DNA from: Jaenimonas drosophilae
Lineage: Eukaryota; Euglenozoa; Kinetoplastea; Trypanosomatida; Trypanosomatidae
Length of the DNA stretch: 64,000 nucleotides
Direction: 5' to 3'
Assembly: GCA_030849065.1 (NCBI GenBank)
Contig: JASAON010001638.1
Coordinates: 62,001-126,000 of the forward strand
Part shown: piece by piece, positions 18,630 to 28,800 of the stretch
How positions within the stretch are numbered: the stretch's first letter is position 1
How the letters are laid out: each line of letters opens with the position of its first letter
Translations under genes and position numbers: made by a program
The notes under the pieces: model-generated
Told to the model about the DNA's origin: nothing
The model's database searches: none
Seen by the model: the letters and a program-made list of their open reading frames with translations, nothing else

Positions 18630-19991
18630 TTACCAAGCGGCACCACGGTAGTGGTTCTGGCGAGGGTAGGGCATGCCAGTGGGGGCGCCATTATCCATCT
18701 GAGCGCGAGGAACGCCAGCGGGGGGCAGGCGGTTGTTGTACGGAGGTGCAGTCATGCGAGGAGCGCGATTAACGCCGCCGAGGTGGCGGAACTGGGTGTT
18801 GCCTCCCATGTTGGGGACGGCACCGCCCGCGTTGTACGGGGGGCGGGGACCAGCGGGTGAGTAGCCCTGGTAGGCGTACATCTCGTAGCCTGGCGCACCG
18901 TTGCCGTTAGCGTTGCCAATCATCTCCTGACCCCAGCGCTCCTGGGCGGTCCAGTCCTGGTAGGGCATGTATCCACCCGGGTGGCCCTGCTGCTGCTGCT
19001 GCTGCTGTTGGGGAGGGGTCTGCTGGGCAGACTGGGGTGCCGCCTGGGAGGAGGACACCTGCTGGGCCTGCTGCTGGGCCTGCTGCTGGAGCTTCTGGAG
19101 CTGGATGCGCTCCGCGTCAAGCTTCTCCGTGTCCACGTGGAGCTGGCGCTCCTGGCGGATCAGCATGGCCTCCTTCGTGCTGAGCTCAATGTCGCGGTTC
19201 TTGTGCTGGATCTCCTTGGCAGCCTTCTCCTCCTCAAAGGAAGCGCGCAGCTTCGTGAAGGCCTCCATCGCTGAGGCGAGGTCCTCGCTGGTGGCAGGGG
19301 CGCGGAAGGTGATGTTCGTCGCCAAATTGCTCGTGACGGACTCGGGGTAGCTGGCGAGGTAGTGCCGGGGCATGCCCTGGATCTGGAACTGGATCTCCTC
19401 CTCCGTCGCCCAGCTGAAGGGGGCGGCGGTGGCCTCGGTGATGGCCACCACGGCGGGTGCCGGGGCAGGGGCAGCAGGGGCGGGAGGCGGGGTGGCGACG
19501 GCCTTTGGTGCCGGGCTAGGCTTTGCCACGGGGGCATCTACGATGGGGGCGGGGGTGGGTGGCGGGGTTGGGGTCTTTGCCTTCTTCTTCTCCACTACGG
19601 CGGGGGTCTCCTCGGCAACAGGGGCGGGGGTGGCGGCCTTCTTCTTCTCGGCGCGTGGGGCCTCCTTCTTCACAGGCTCCGCGGCGGGGGCGGCGGGGGT
19701 CTCGGCGACGGGCTCCGGCGTGGAGGCGGGAGCGGCGGCAGCGGGAGCGGGGGCGGCAGGGGCAGCGGCGGCAGACTTGGCGCGGATGGCATCAAGGAAG
19801 GACTTGCCAGAGGCAGCGGGGGCGGCGTTCGTGATGTTGCATACAATGGTGGGGCCGCTGGGAACGGGGGCGGCGGCGGTGGCAGCGGCGGCGTCTGCCT
19901 TGGCAGGGGCCTTGCGGTCACCTTGCTTGGGGGCGTTGGCCCCACGCACGGGCTTGGCGGCGGCAGCCGCAGGAGCGGGCTTGGTGGACAT
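18630..19991 (-). CDS. Ala/Pro-rich protein with coiled coil and poly-Gln, function unknown
   Basis: 453 residues from the ATG at 19991. Residues 1-190 are almost entirely Ala, Pro and Lys with interspersed KSFLDAIRAKSA. A short conserved-looking segment follows (FSWATEEEIQFQIQGMPRHY, near 195-215). A coiled coil at about 245-317 (EEEKAAKEIQHKNRDIELST and following) leads into a Gln-rich stretch including an 8-Gln run. The tail is Gly/Pro/Asn/Tyr/Arg-rich (for example PPYNNRLPPAG, RQNHYRGAAW). This composition resembles cytoplasmic mRNA-associated scaffold proteins. No specific family is recognised and RNA binding is only a guess. The region upstream of the start is A-rich on the coding strand. 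Confidence 0.82.
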   Translation of the reverse strand: MSTKPAPAAAAAKPVRGANAPKQGDRKAPAKADAAAATAAAPVPSGPTIVCNITNAAPAASGKSFLDAIRAKSAAAAPAAPAPAAAAPASTPEPVAETPAAPAAEPVKKEAPRAEKKKAATPAPVAEETPAVVEKKKAKTPTPPPTPAPIVDAPVAKPSPAPKAVATPPPAPAAPAPAPAVVAITEATAAPFSWATEEEIQFQIQGMPRHYLASYPESVTSNLATNITFRAPATSEDLASAMEAFTKLRASFEEEKAAKEIQHKNRDIELSTKEAMLIRQERQLHVDTEKLDAERIQLQKLQQQAQQQAQQVSSSQAAPQSAQQTPPQQQQQQQQGHPGGYMPYQDWTAQERWGQEMIGNANGNGAPGYEMYAYQGYSPAGPRPPYNAGGAVPNMGGNTQFRHLGGVNRAPRMTAPPYNNRLPPAGVPRAQMDNGAPTGMPYPRQNHYRGAAW

Positions 19992-20427
19992 GGCGGGTGG
20001 TTTTTTTTTGTTTTTTGGGGGTTATTGTTGTGGGTTTTTTTTTTTGAGGCAGTGGTTGTTAGGGTTGCCAATGTCCGGTGATGGAAGGAAGAGAGCTTAG
20101 AAGATTGAGCACAGTGAGAGCGTATTCTGTGAAAGGATACGTGTTTTATGTGTGCGCAAATAGAAAGAGAAGATGTTGGAAGAAGAACGAAGGATTGTGG
20201 GTGTACTTCACGTGCCTGATCATCCCTATGGATGGAGCCAAAGAGGGAGCACAGGAAGTTGTTGCCTTCGTCGTCAGTAAGAAGCGGGTGAGGGTATGCG
20301 CGCTCCTCCTAGAAACCTCCTCACTCAGGAAAGGCGCAAAGAAAGTGAAGTATAGATGGAGATGAGGTAGCCAGCATGAGTGGCTTCGTTGCTGCATCAT
20401 CATCGTGGCAAACATCAACGACGGCCT
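19992..20427. other. Spacer with A-rich leader on coding strand
   Basis: The 436-bp spacer begins with T-runs on the plus strand (20001-20009 and about 20035-20045), which are A-runs just upstream of the 19991 start codon in the mRNA sense. No gene is supported. Confidence 0.55.
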
Positions 20428-21675
20428 CTAGTCCCACCAATCATCTTCTTCGGTGGCGAAGCCAAAGTCACGACCCTGGCAGCACGTATATGGCGCCACC
20501 AAGGACCAAATATAGAGCACGATGGCCACACAGACCGTCGTGCTGCGCACCCAGAAGGCGATGTTGACGCTGCCCAAGAGGGTGTGCTCGTCTGCCCCGC
20601 TGATCTTCCAGCCTGTGGATAGCATGGCTAGATACATGGAACCCATCATCATGATGAAGTAGAAGAACATGTAGTGCGAGAGGTGGCCACTTTCATCAGG
20701 GTCCTCTGCCTCGCCGTCCTCGTCAACGCCCACATTGAGTGCTGCCCCACTGCCACCAGAGGACACCACGGCGTAGCCCAAGGTGAAGCTACTAACCACA
20801 CTTGCCAGGAGCACCTGCCAAATGGAGTTTGGCGACCCCGCGTAGGAGGCAAGTCGGTTGCAGCGCGCATCGCTCTCCATACGCAGTGTGCTGCAGAGGA
20901 GGAAGCTTGTGTAGATGAAGACGATGCTGCTTGGCACGATGGAGCCATGGGGCACAAAGATGGAGAGCGTCACGTACAACACCGCCCCGAGTAGTACAAA
21001 AACAAGGGCAAAGGCGTTCAGATTGCAGTTCCAGTGTGGGACGAAGAGATAGAAGCCAACGCCATTGAGGACGATGCCGCCCACAAAGGAGGCAATGGCA
21101 ACGGCGAGGAGGTACCACACCCACTTGACGTTGCGATCCGATCGCTCACCCCAGTCATCGCTCCATTGGTAGGAAAAGTCCACGAGGAAGAGGACGTTGA
21201 TGAGGAGGAAGATGGCGGAGGCGAACAGGCAGAGGTAAGCGTAGCCAATGAAGAAGGAGGTGGGGAGGGCGAAGGTGCACAGAAAAAGCAGGACGACGAG
21301 TATCGTCTTGACGTAGAAGAATCCCTCCTGGAGCTCCGCACGTGCGCGGCTCTTGACGCAGCAGGTGAGGTCTGATACCGTCATCCAGTGAATGAAGAAG
21401 AAGACGGCAAGGGTGAAGCTGACGCGGTAGCTCATCACGTCACTCGCGCAGGCATCCCGAAGGGAGCCTACAGGTACGTAGGCACAGGCGGTTTCGAGGA
21501 ATTGCATCTTGCTCAGCGCGGCGCCCATCATGCCGCGCATAATCATGGTTGCCAACAGACCAACGAAGAGGTATAAAGAGTACTGAAGTCGCACAGCAAT
21601 CCCAGGAGCTAGAATGGAGTCATCGTCGTCGTCCGTCGCTCGGCGACGACGTGGGGGGTCTTCGACTTCCTCCAT
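20428..21675 (-). CDS. Serine incorporator (SERINC/TMS1 family) membrane protein
   Basis: 415 residues from the ATG at 21675 (MEEVEDPPRRRRATDDDDD); the frame extends 40 codons to a GTG but without family character. About ten hydrophobic segments are visible. SERINC hallmarks: YRVSFTLAVFFFIHW near 100; LQEGFFYVKTILVVLLFL with a following LPTSFFIGY; FLVDFSYQWSDDW near 195; YTSFLLCSTLRMES; and a C-terminal FFYFIMMMGSMYLAMLSTGW, FWVRSTTVCVAIVLYIWSLV and GRDFGF end. The family sits in ER, Golgi and plasma membranes and has been linked to phospholipid scrambling and to serine-derived lipid synthesis. The N-terminus is short and acidic instead of the Cys-rich stretch often seen in animal members. 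The length is normal. Confidence 0.95.
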   Translation of the reverse strand: MEEVEDPPRRRRATDDDDDSILAPGIAVRLQYSLYLFVGLLATMIMRGMMGAALSKMQFLETACAYVPVGSLRDACASDVMSYRVSFTLAVFFFIHWMTVSDLTCCVKSRARAELQEGFFYVKTILVVLLFLCTFALPTSFFIGYAYLCLFASAIFLLINVLFLVDFSYQWSDDWGERSDRNVKWVWYLLAVAIASFVGGIVLNGVGFYLFVPHWNCNLNAFALVFVLLGAVLYVTLSIFVPHGSIVPSSIVFIYTSFLLCSTLRMESDARCNRLASYAGSPNSIWQVLLASVVSSFTLGYAVVSSGGSGAALNVGVDEDGEAEDPDESGHLSHYMFFYFIMMMGSMYLAMLSTGWKISGADEHTLLGSVNIAFWVRSTTVCVAIVLYIWSLVAPYTCCQGRDFGFATEEDDWWD

Positions 21676-22554
21676 TGGTGGATGTATGTGGATCAAACTA
21701 GGTTGTGTGTAATATGTGAAGGGAAGCTTTCTGTAGCAGTACGAGGGCACACATGTCAGAAGTACAGAGAAGAAGCATAAATGAGGGGTGGGCACAACAC
21801 ACAGGTTCTAACTGAGCGTCCATCATACGGTGTATCTGCCCCAGCAGTGTGTGTTCGTGGAACTTGTGTAGTGGCAGAAGGGAAATGGCGACCCCAGATG
21901 GATTTAGAGGTAGGGGGAAGGAGAAGGAGGAGGAACATTCATGTTTCTGATGGACGCACACATATACACGCATGCGTAGATGCGGCATCTCTGCTTCCAC
22001 TGTGTCGTCCTACACGCCCACATCAATGGAAGCCCCCTCCGTCCTTCATCCAGGAAGCACTGCGCCGAAGAAGATGGGCATGGATTCATCTGCCTCTCAA
22101 TCAGCCACAGAGAGGAGAGAAGAGTATTGAGGAGGAGATCATCCCCTCAAAAGATACCGAAAACAGACAACCCAGACATCAAGTGGGAATCGAAGCAAAG
22201 GCTGAAGTCACCAAACATCACAAAATGAATGAAAAAAAAAGGTGACGAAAAGTTATCAATCAACCTCGCAGCCACAACAGACACGCACGTACACACTCCC
22301 GCCTCATACACGCTCCAACCACTGCAGGAGGGAGTAGATGAGACTTCAGAAAAAAAAAAGGGGGAGCGAGTTGTTATTCGTACATGGAGCAATAGTGGCC
22401 CCAGCAATTGTGTGTGTGCATGTGTTGGATGGAATGCAGAGGGGAAGATATGTTATGTGGGGTACCTTAATGTGCGTTCCCCGCCCCTACCAACATCTTC
22501 CATTCCTGGATATGTTCGTCACTGTCCATGGCCTTCCACCATGGCTAGGACATG

Positions 22555-22585
<31 letters not shown>

Positions 22586-22891
22586 ACATTCACACGCCAT
22601 CAACAAAACCGCAGCTTGGAGGAGGGTGAGGGGGGAGGTGTAGGTTCCATGTCTCGCCTTGGTTGCAATAGCATCCACCTCCCTCTCTCTATCCCACGAC
22701 CATCACGCCTTCTTTAGGTGACTATACAGAAATGATGCTCCATCCAACTTTGTAGATGGGGATTGTAGATGGAGGTATATGGCATTCCCCGCTTGTGTTC
22801 TTGTGATGTGATCTCTGATTTCCTGTAGATGGTTGATGCCCGCCCCTCGTCACGGCAACGGTGGCAGGCACCCACAACTTCATAAACACAT
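21676..22891. other. Spacer with (CA)n microsatellite
   Basis: A 1.2-kb spacer. It contains a (CA)n run at about 22554-22580 and an A/G tract at 22349-22368, pyrimidine-rich on the coding strand. The open frames are low-complexity and none is called. Confidence 0.55.
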
Positions 22892-25800
22892 TTAAGTGGA
22901 CACGCGCCAGTTAATGTCCGTGTAGACGGTGCTCTTGACGCGGTCCACGTAGAGATGGGTGAGGAGGGTTCCTTTGCCCTTTGCTTGTACGTGGCAGTCC
23001 TCGAAGTGGAAGTAGGAGCTGATTTTGGCGTAGGTGTTGTCCGAGACCTGAATACGGCCTGGTACACCTGTACTATACATACGGGAGGCGGTGTTGACGC
23101 AGTCACCCCAGAGATCGTACGCCACCTTCTTGTTGCCAATGACACCAGCGACGGCGGGGTCGGTATTCATGCCAACACGGAGCTTCATGTTGGGGGTGTT
23201 GTGGCGGTTGTTGTGGTCCTCCAGAGCCTCAAAGAAGAAGAGGGAGCACTCCATGCACCGAAGCGCATGATCGCGCTCCGTCTTCTTGGTCAGTCCACCA
23301 CAGAAGAAGTAGATGTCACCAATTGTCTTCACTTTTTCTAGGTCCAGTAGGTCTACAATGTGGTCAAAGGCCACGACGAGGCCGTTGAGGAACAGCACCA
23401 GCTGCTTCGCATCAAACTTGTGTGCGTACTCGTCGAAGCCAACAAGTGAGGCGAAGACGGCCGTCACACTGAGATGGGAGTCGGCAATGACGCGCTCGCC
23501 ATTCTTGAGACGGCGGGAGATGCTTGGGGGAAGGATGTTCTGCAGCAGCCGCTCACTCTGTTGGAGCTTCCGCTTCAGCTGATCGTTGCTGCTGCCCGCT
23601 TCGGGGTCGTAGAACTCCTTGATCTCAGGTACCGTGTTGAGGATGTCATCTGGAAGCCCAAGGAGGAGCAGCTTGCTCCCGATGCTCTGCTGCGTCACCT
23701 TGGTGGTGATGGAGTTGAGACAGCAGAAGAAGCTCAAGATGGACACCAGGGCGGCGAGGATGAGCATGACGAGGGCTACGGCCAAGCAGGTATTCAGCTC
23801 CTTGGTGACGTAGGCGGTGGCCTTGGTGGGGTCGGAGTAGAAGTGGTACTGGAGAGAACCGACACGGGTCATGATGTCGAGCAGAGCGGCCTTCAACACC
23901 AGTGGCTGTATCGTGACGGACTTGGGCAGGAGCACGATACCGCGAATGAGGTCGTAAATGACTCCAAACTGAATGAGGAAGGGCTGCTGGTTGCCATCCA
24001 CACTGTTGGTCGGGTCGGTGCAGCTGCTCACCTTGAGCATGCTGGCAGAGGTACTATCGTAGTTGGCATACGGGGTGGTCGAGCCAAAGAGGATGGTGTT
24101 GCGATTGCCTCGCATCCCCATGGCGGCTTGCGAAGTGAGGTAGGCATCCTGATGCATCGTAACAATGCTATCCAGCATCGTCACGAGTCGTCCACGGGTG
24201 ACGGAGTAGTCGTAGTAGGTGGTCCAATTCGAGAGGCTGAGACAGAGCGCCACGGTGTTGGAGAGGAACCACTGCTCCTGCAGCACACGTTGCTCGACAT
24301 GGAGGACGGAGGTCAGCTTGGCAGAGAAGCCAATACAGACCAGATTGGCCACCACCACAAACACCACCACCGAGGCGATGGTGAGGAGGACATGGTTGCT
24401 GTCTTTCCCAAAGGCGGCGGAGTAAATGACGCGTTCGTCACGTGTACGGCTGAAGGCGCGAATCGATCCGAGGGAGAGAATCACCACGATGCCAAAGAAG
24501 ACGATCAGAGCAGCGATGCAGAAACCAAAGCTGACCCAGTGCAGGCGCAGCATTTGGTTTTGCGTGGCTTCCAATGCTGCATCGTACTCCTGCGTGAGCT
24601 GCCCACTGGCAACGCTCTGACTACCAAAGGCTTGCACCCCCAAGGTGCTGAGGAGAGACGAGGTGATGGTCTTCTGGGAGAGATTCATCATGGCCTCTGG
24701 GTTGGAGTTGGTGATGTCGTCCTCGAAGGTGGTGAAGTAGACCTCATTGGGGTTCATTTTCCTGTAGTTGTAGTAGAACTCATCCATATTCATGTTCCAC
24801 GTCACATCAGAAATCTGAGGGTTCGTGGCAAAGATGCTGACATCCCCACGCCCGTGCACCGCGCAGACGATGCTCATCCAGGCGTAGTGAATGAATTCAT
24901 TCCGCGAGGACAAGACATTGCGGAAGGTGCTGAGGTACACGTTCTTGTTGATGCTGCTCGGTTGTGGGAGGAAGGCGTTGTCAACGGAGATGATGTATTC
25001 GGCGGAGGTTACATCCAAAAGCTGCAGGAGGGCATTGTCATTGTCAATGAACGGGTAAGAGACGGCGTAGGCCACCGTGCGTGGGAACTGACAGAGTTGG
25101 CTGTACAAGGTGTTGTAGCTTTGACTCCAGTCGAGTTCTTGTGAGCGGAAGGTTTGTGCCTTGGTCAAGGACAAGATGCCCGTGATCATGGACACCACCA
25201 AGAGGGAGATGCACACCAAGGAGAGGATGACGACGCGTCTGTGGTGCCGGTACACGCCAATGACGAGGAAGCAGCTCAGGATGGAGACCCCGAGAAGGGC
25301 CAACGTCGCCACCTCCATGCTCTTGAAGGAGTTGTAGCTGCTGCTGACACTATCGTCCAACACGCCCTGGAGATCTGTGAGGAGCTCCGTATACCCATTC
25401 ACCATGTTCTCCAGCAGGGCAAGGCCAAAGGGCCCGAGGAAGGTCTGAAGAGCGAGCTCATGCCTCTCCTCCACGGGTAGCGCGAGGTCGTAGGTGCTGT
25501 TGGTGTACGGCGCCCACTCACTCAGCTGTTGTGCCGTCAAGTAGGGCTCGAGGGAGTTGGCGAGCTGCGCGGTCATGGGAAGCGGCGTCCATGTCTCGTT
25601 GGCCACGAGTGCAAAAGCGCTGGTCGCGGCCGCTTGGCTGCCCGTCATGTTCTCCACAATGTTGTGTGCGATCAGCGACATGGACACGAGTGAGATCGTC
25701 ACGATCAGTCGTTGGGCCTCGAAGAAGTTGGTGCTGTTGATGGCGCTTCGGCAATTGTCCAGCACCTCACCATTGGTGATGATGGTGTCGCGTACGTTGA

Positions 25801-28800
25801 GGTAGTCGGAGAAGGACTGACTGGCGACGAAGCGCGCGGCGTAGAAGTAGAAGGAAAAGGTTGTGTTCCCAATCTGCCACGCACAATCCAGGCCGGCGGT
25901 GGCGCTTGTGGTGGAGTCGCTAATGTCATTGGCGGAGTAAACGGCGGCAGCGTTGACGGCGAAGGCGGCGATGATCATGCACGTCGTCAAGACAAGTGGC
26001 AGCAGGGCAAGGCAAATGGAGCTCGGTAGCTTCTGGCTCGCACGGTGTGCGGCGGCGGCACCACGGTCAGACTTGTGTGGCGAGCCACCCGTTCTGTCTT
26101 CCGAGTCCACCGAGCCCTCCCTATCGCTGGCGTCCTCATCATCAAGGAAGCCATCCCCATCACCATCCATCTCCAACAACCCATCGTCGTCGTAGCCACC
26201 AGGGGGAATGGCGGTGATGGTACCAAGCATTGACATGCGCTGGCGCCGTGTCAGTCGCTTCTTTTCGTCGGAAACACCAGAAAGACGGTAGACGTTGAGG
26301 AGCTTATCACCAAAGTCGGTGTAGTCGCCCTCGTCCACGTCGTCCAGCTCATCGGTTTGCTCCGTTGGCGGGGTGAGGGAGTCCTCTGGCTCGGAGTGGC
26401 TGCTGCCCTCGCCCATCACCGGCGGGGATGACAAGGACGGGAGCATAGGTGACCCTTCGGGCACCCCTGGGGTGGCGTACTCCAGGGTTGGCTGACGAGA
26501 GGACATCTCCATGCCTTCCTCCCCGTCGTCACTGCGCAAGGTGGGCTCTGCCGGGGGTTCGCCACTGCCCTGAGGACCACTGAGGGTCGAGCCTACGTCC
26601 TCCAAGGGGGAGGTGACACCTGGCACAGGGGTCGTCCGTGGGCTCTTGTGAGACAGCACCGCAGAGGTGGATGCACGACGGTTGCTCGGGCTGCTGGCCT
26701 CCTTTACATCAACACCGCCGTGCTGGATAATGTGCGAGAGTAGCTTCGAGGATGGGGCAGCAGCGGCACCTGTTGGCGCGGCGGTGGCTGCCGCTCCATC
26801 GGTGGGCCCCGCAGCCGTCTTCGGTCCAAAGGCAAGCATCATATCCGTCATGGAGATGGGCTGCTTCTGCTCCTCTTCGAAGCTCTCCACCACCGCCGTC
26901 ACCACATTTTGGCGTTCGTTGAGGTAGGTGAAGGTGTCCAGCTTCTGCTGGGCCTCCGCGGCAAGACGCTTCACCGATTCCTTGGGGATGATGTTGAAGA
27001 GAGTCAGCTCCTTGGCGATGACGCTCGCTGCGCGTCGGTAGTTCCAGAGCAAGAGGTAGCCCACCGCACACATAAGGAAGAGTGTGCCGGCGATGCAGGC
27101 GCAGAAGATGATGATGGACATGCTCGAGAAGCTCCGGATGTTCGTCTCCATGAAAGTGCTGAGCTCGGAGAAGGTGGACTCGACGGTGATGAGGATGTTC
27201 TTGGACATCATGTTCGGGTCAATGGTGCCAAGGAACTCAAAGTAGCCTGGGGTGGTCTCCAAGGTGGCAGCAATGCGACGTGCACTGGCCAACACCACGG
27301 GAATGTGGGTGAGGTAGGACACACGGGACTCTGTGTAGTCGTCGTCGCTGGTGTAGAAGCGCACAAAGTTGCTGATGCGTGTCACCCGCGCGTGCAGTTT
27401 GCCGTCTTGGATGCGGTTGTTGCCAAAGAGGACGTCGTTGTGGGCGGCCTCCGCGGCGTCAATGATGGAGCGGAAGTAGGTGACGTTGGTGAGGAGGTTG
27501 GCCTGCTGGGTCTTGGAGAGGCCCACGGAGCTATCGAGTGGGAGCAGGGCGGTGGTGCGGTACATCTGTGCCAACATCATGTTGATAAAGCCGCGGCAGT
27601 AGTTGATGCTGCGGATGATGGCCTCCAGACGACGCCACGCCGCGAGACGGACGAGGATGACGGCGAAGTTGGCCGCCACGACGGCGAGCATCAAAATGAC
27701 GGCAAAGATGCTGGACACCTTGAACATGTCCCAGTGAAGGTGTGCGCAGAGCTCCTCGTAGCTCTTGCTTACGCTTGCCTGGATGCGCTCAACCATCTGA
27801 GCCGTGATTTTCTTGCTGTTTCGGACCTTGGACTGAGAGCTGCGACCTTCGCTGGTGAGGACGGAGCTCACTCGGGTGCTGGAGCTCGCGAGGGAGGAGG
27901 ACATTCGTGACGAGGCCGCCTGATCGAGCGAGGCTACATCGTTTCCTTCGTCCTGCTTGTGTTCCTCTTCAACGGCGGCAGCTACCTTGGCGTCTGCCTC
28001 GGTTTCGGCGTTGACCATATCCATCACCTCCGCCACACGCGCGCTCTCTTGGAAAGTACGCTGCAGTCGCATCATCTTGATGCTGGACACTGTCTCAGCC
28101 ACGGCTTGGCACAATGTGCCGCTGTGTCGGAAGCCGTAGACCCCATCCATGAAGAGACCTGCGTTGCGCAGGAATACTTCGTCATCGGTGACGGTGTTTA
28201 GAGAGTTAACGTAGGTGCAGAAGCATTCATAGCGACTCAGGGCGAGGCTGTTGGTGAACCAGTAGAGCGACATGGATGCACGGTTCTCTTCCAGGAGGTT
28301 GCGCCAGACGAGGGTTGTGCGTAGGAGCACATCCTGATGCATGGAGCGCGCACGGCTGACAATGACTTGGTGAATGGCATTGCGGATCCCCAAGGCCTCC
28401 TTCACGTGGAGGCTAAAGTAGTAGAGGAGGAAGCGCTCAGTGAGGGAGAGGTCGAGCTCGCAAATGGCGGAGCGGATGATGTCCAGGCACATGTTCATGC
28501 GGCTGAAGTTGTTGGCGTAGTCGCAGAGAAAGCTGAGGTAGGCCACAATGAGAATGCCACGACGTGGGTATAGCAGCATGAAGCGATTGAAGATGCGACT
28601 GGCGAAGCTAATCATGTGTGGGGTGGGGAATGTCTGGGTGACGGATTGCCACTCCACCAAGAAGCGTGAGGCCACCTCGGCATCGGTGGGCACCCACGCC
28701 ACCTCAATCGTTGGGCTCACCACCTGCGTCCGCATCGCCTCCTCCAGCAGCATCTGCTCTGTGCTTCTTGTTGGTACAGCCGCTGCCTTGGCCACCTCCC

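Noticed and set aside
23474..25144. 556-codon open frame on the plus strand
   Set aside because: It lies entirely antisense to the cyclase gene and its translation is rich in Gly/Glu/Val/His, as expected from the complement of G/C-biased codons.
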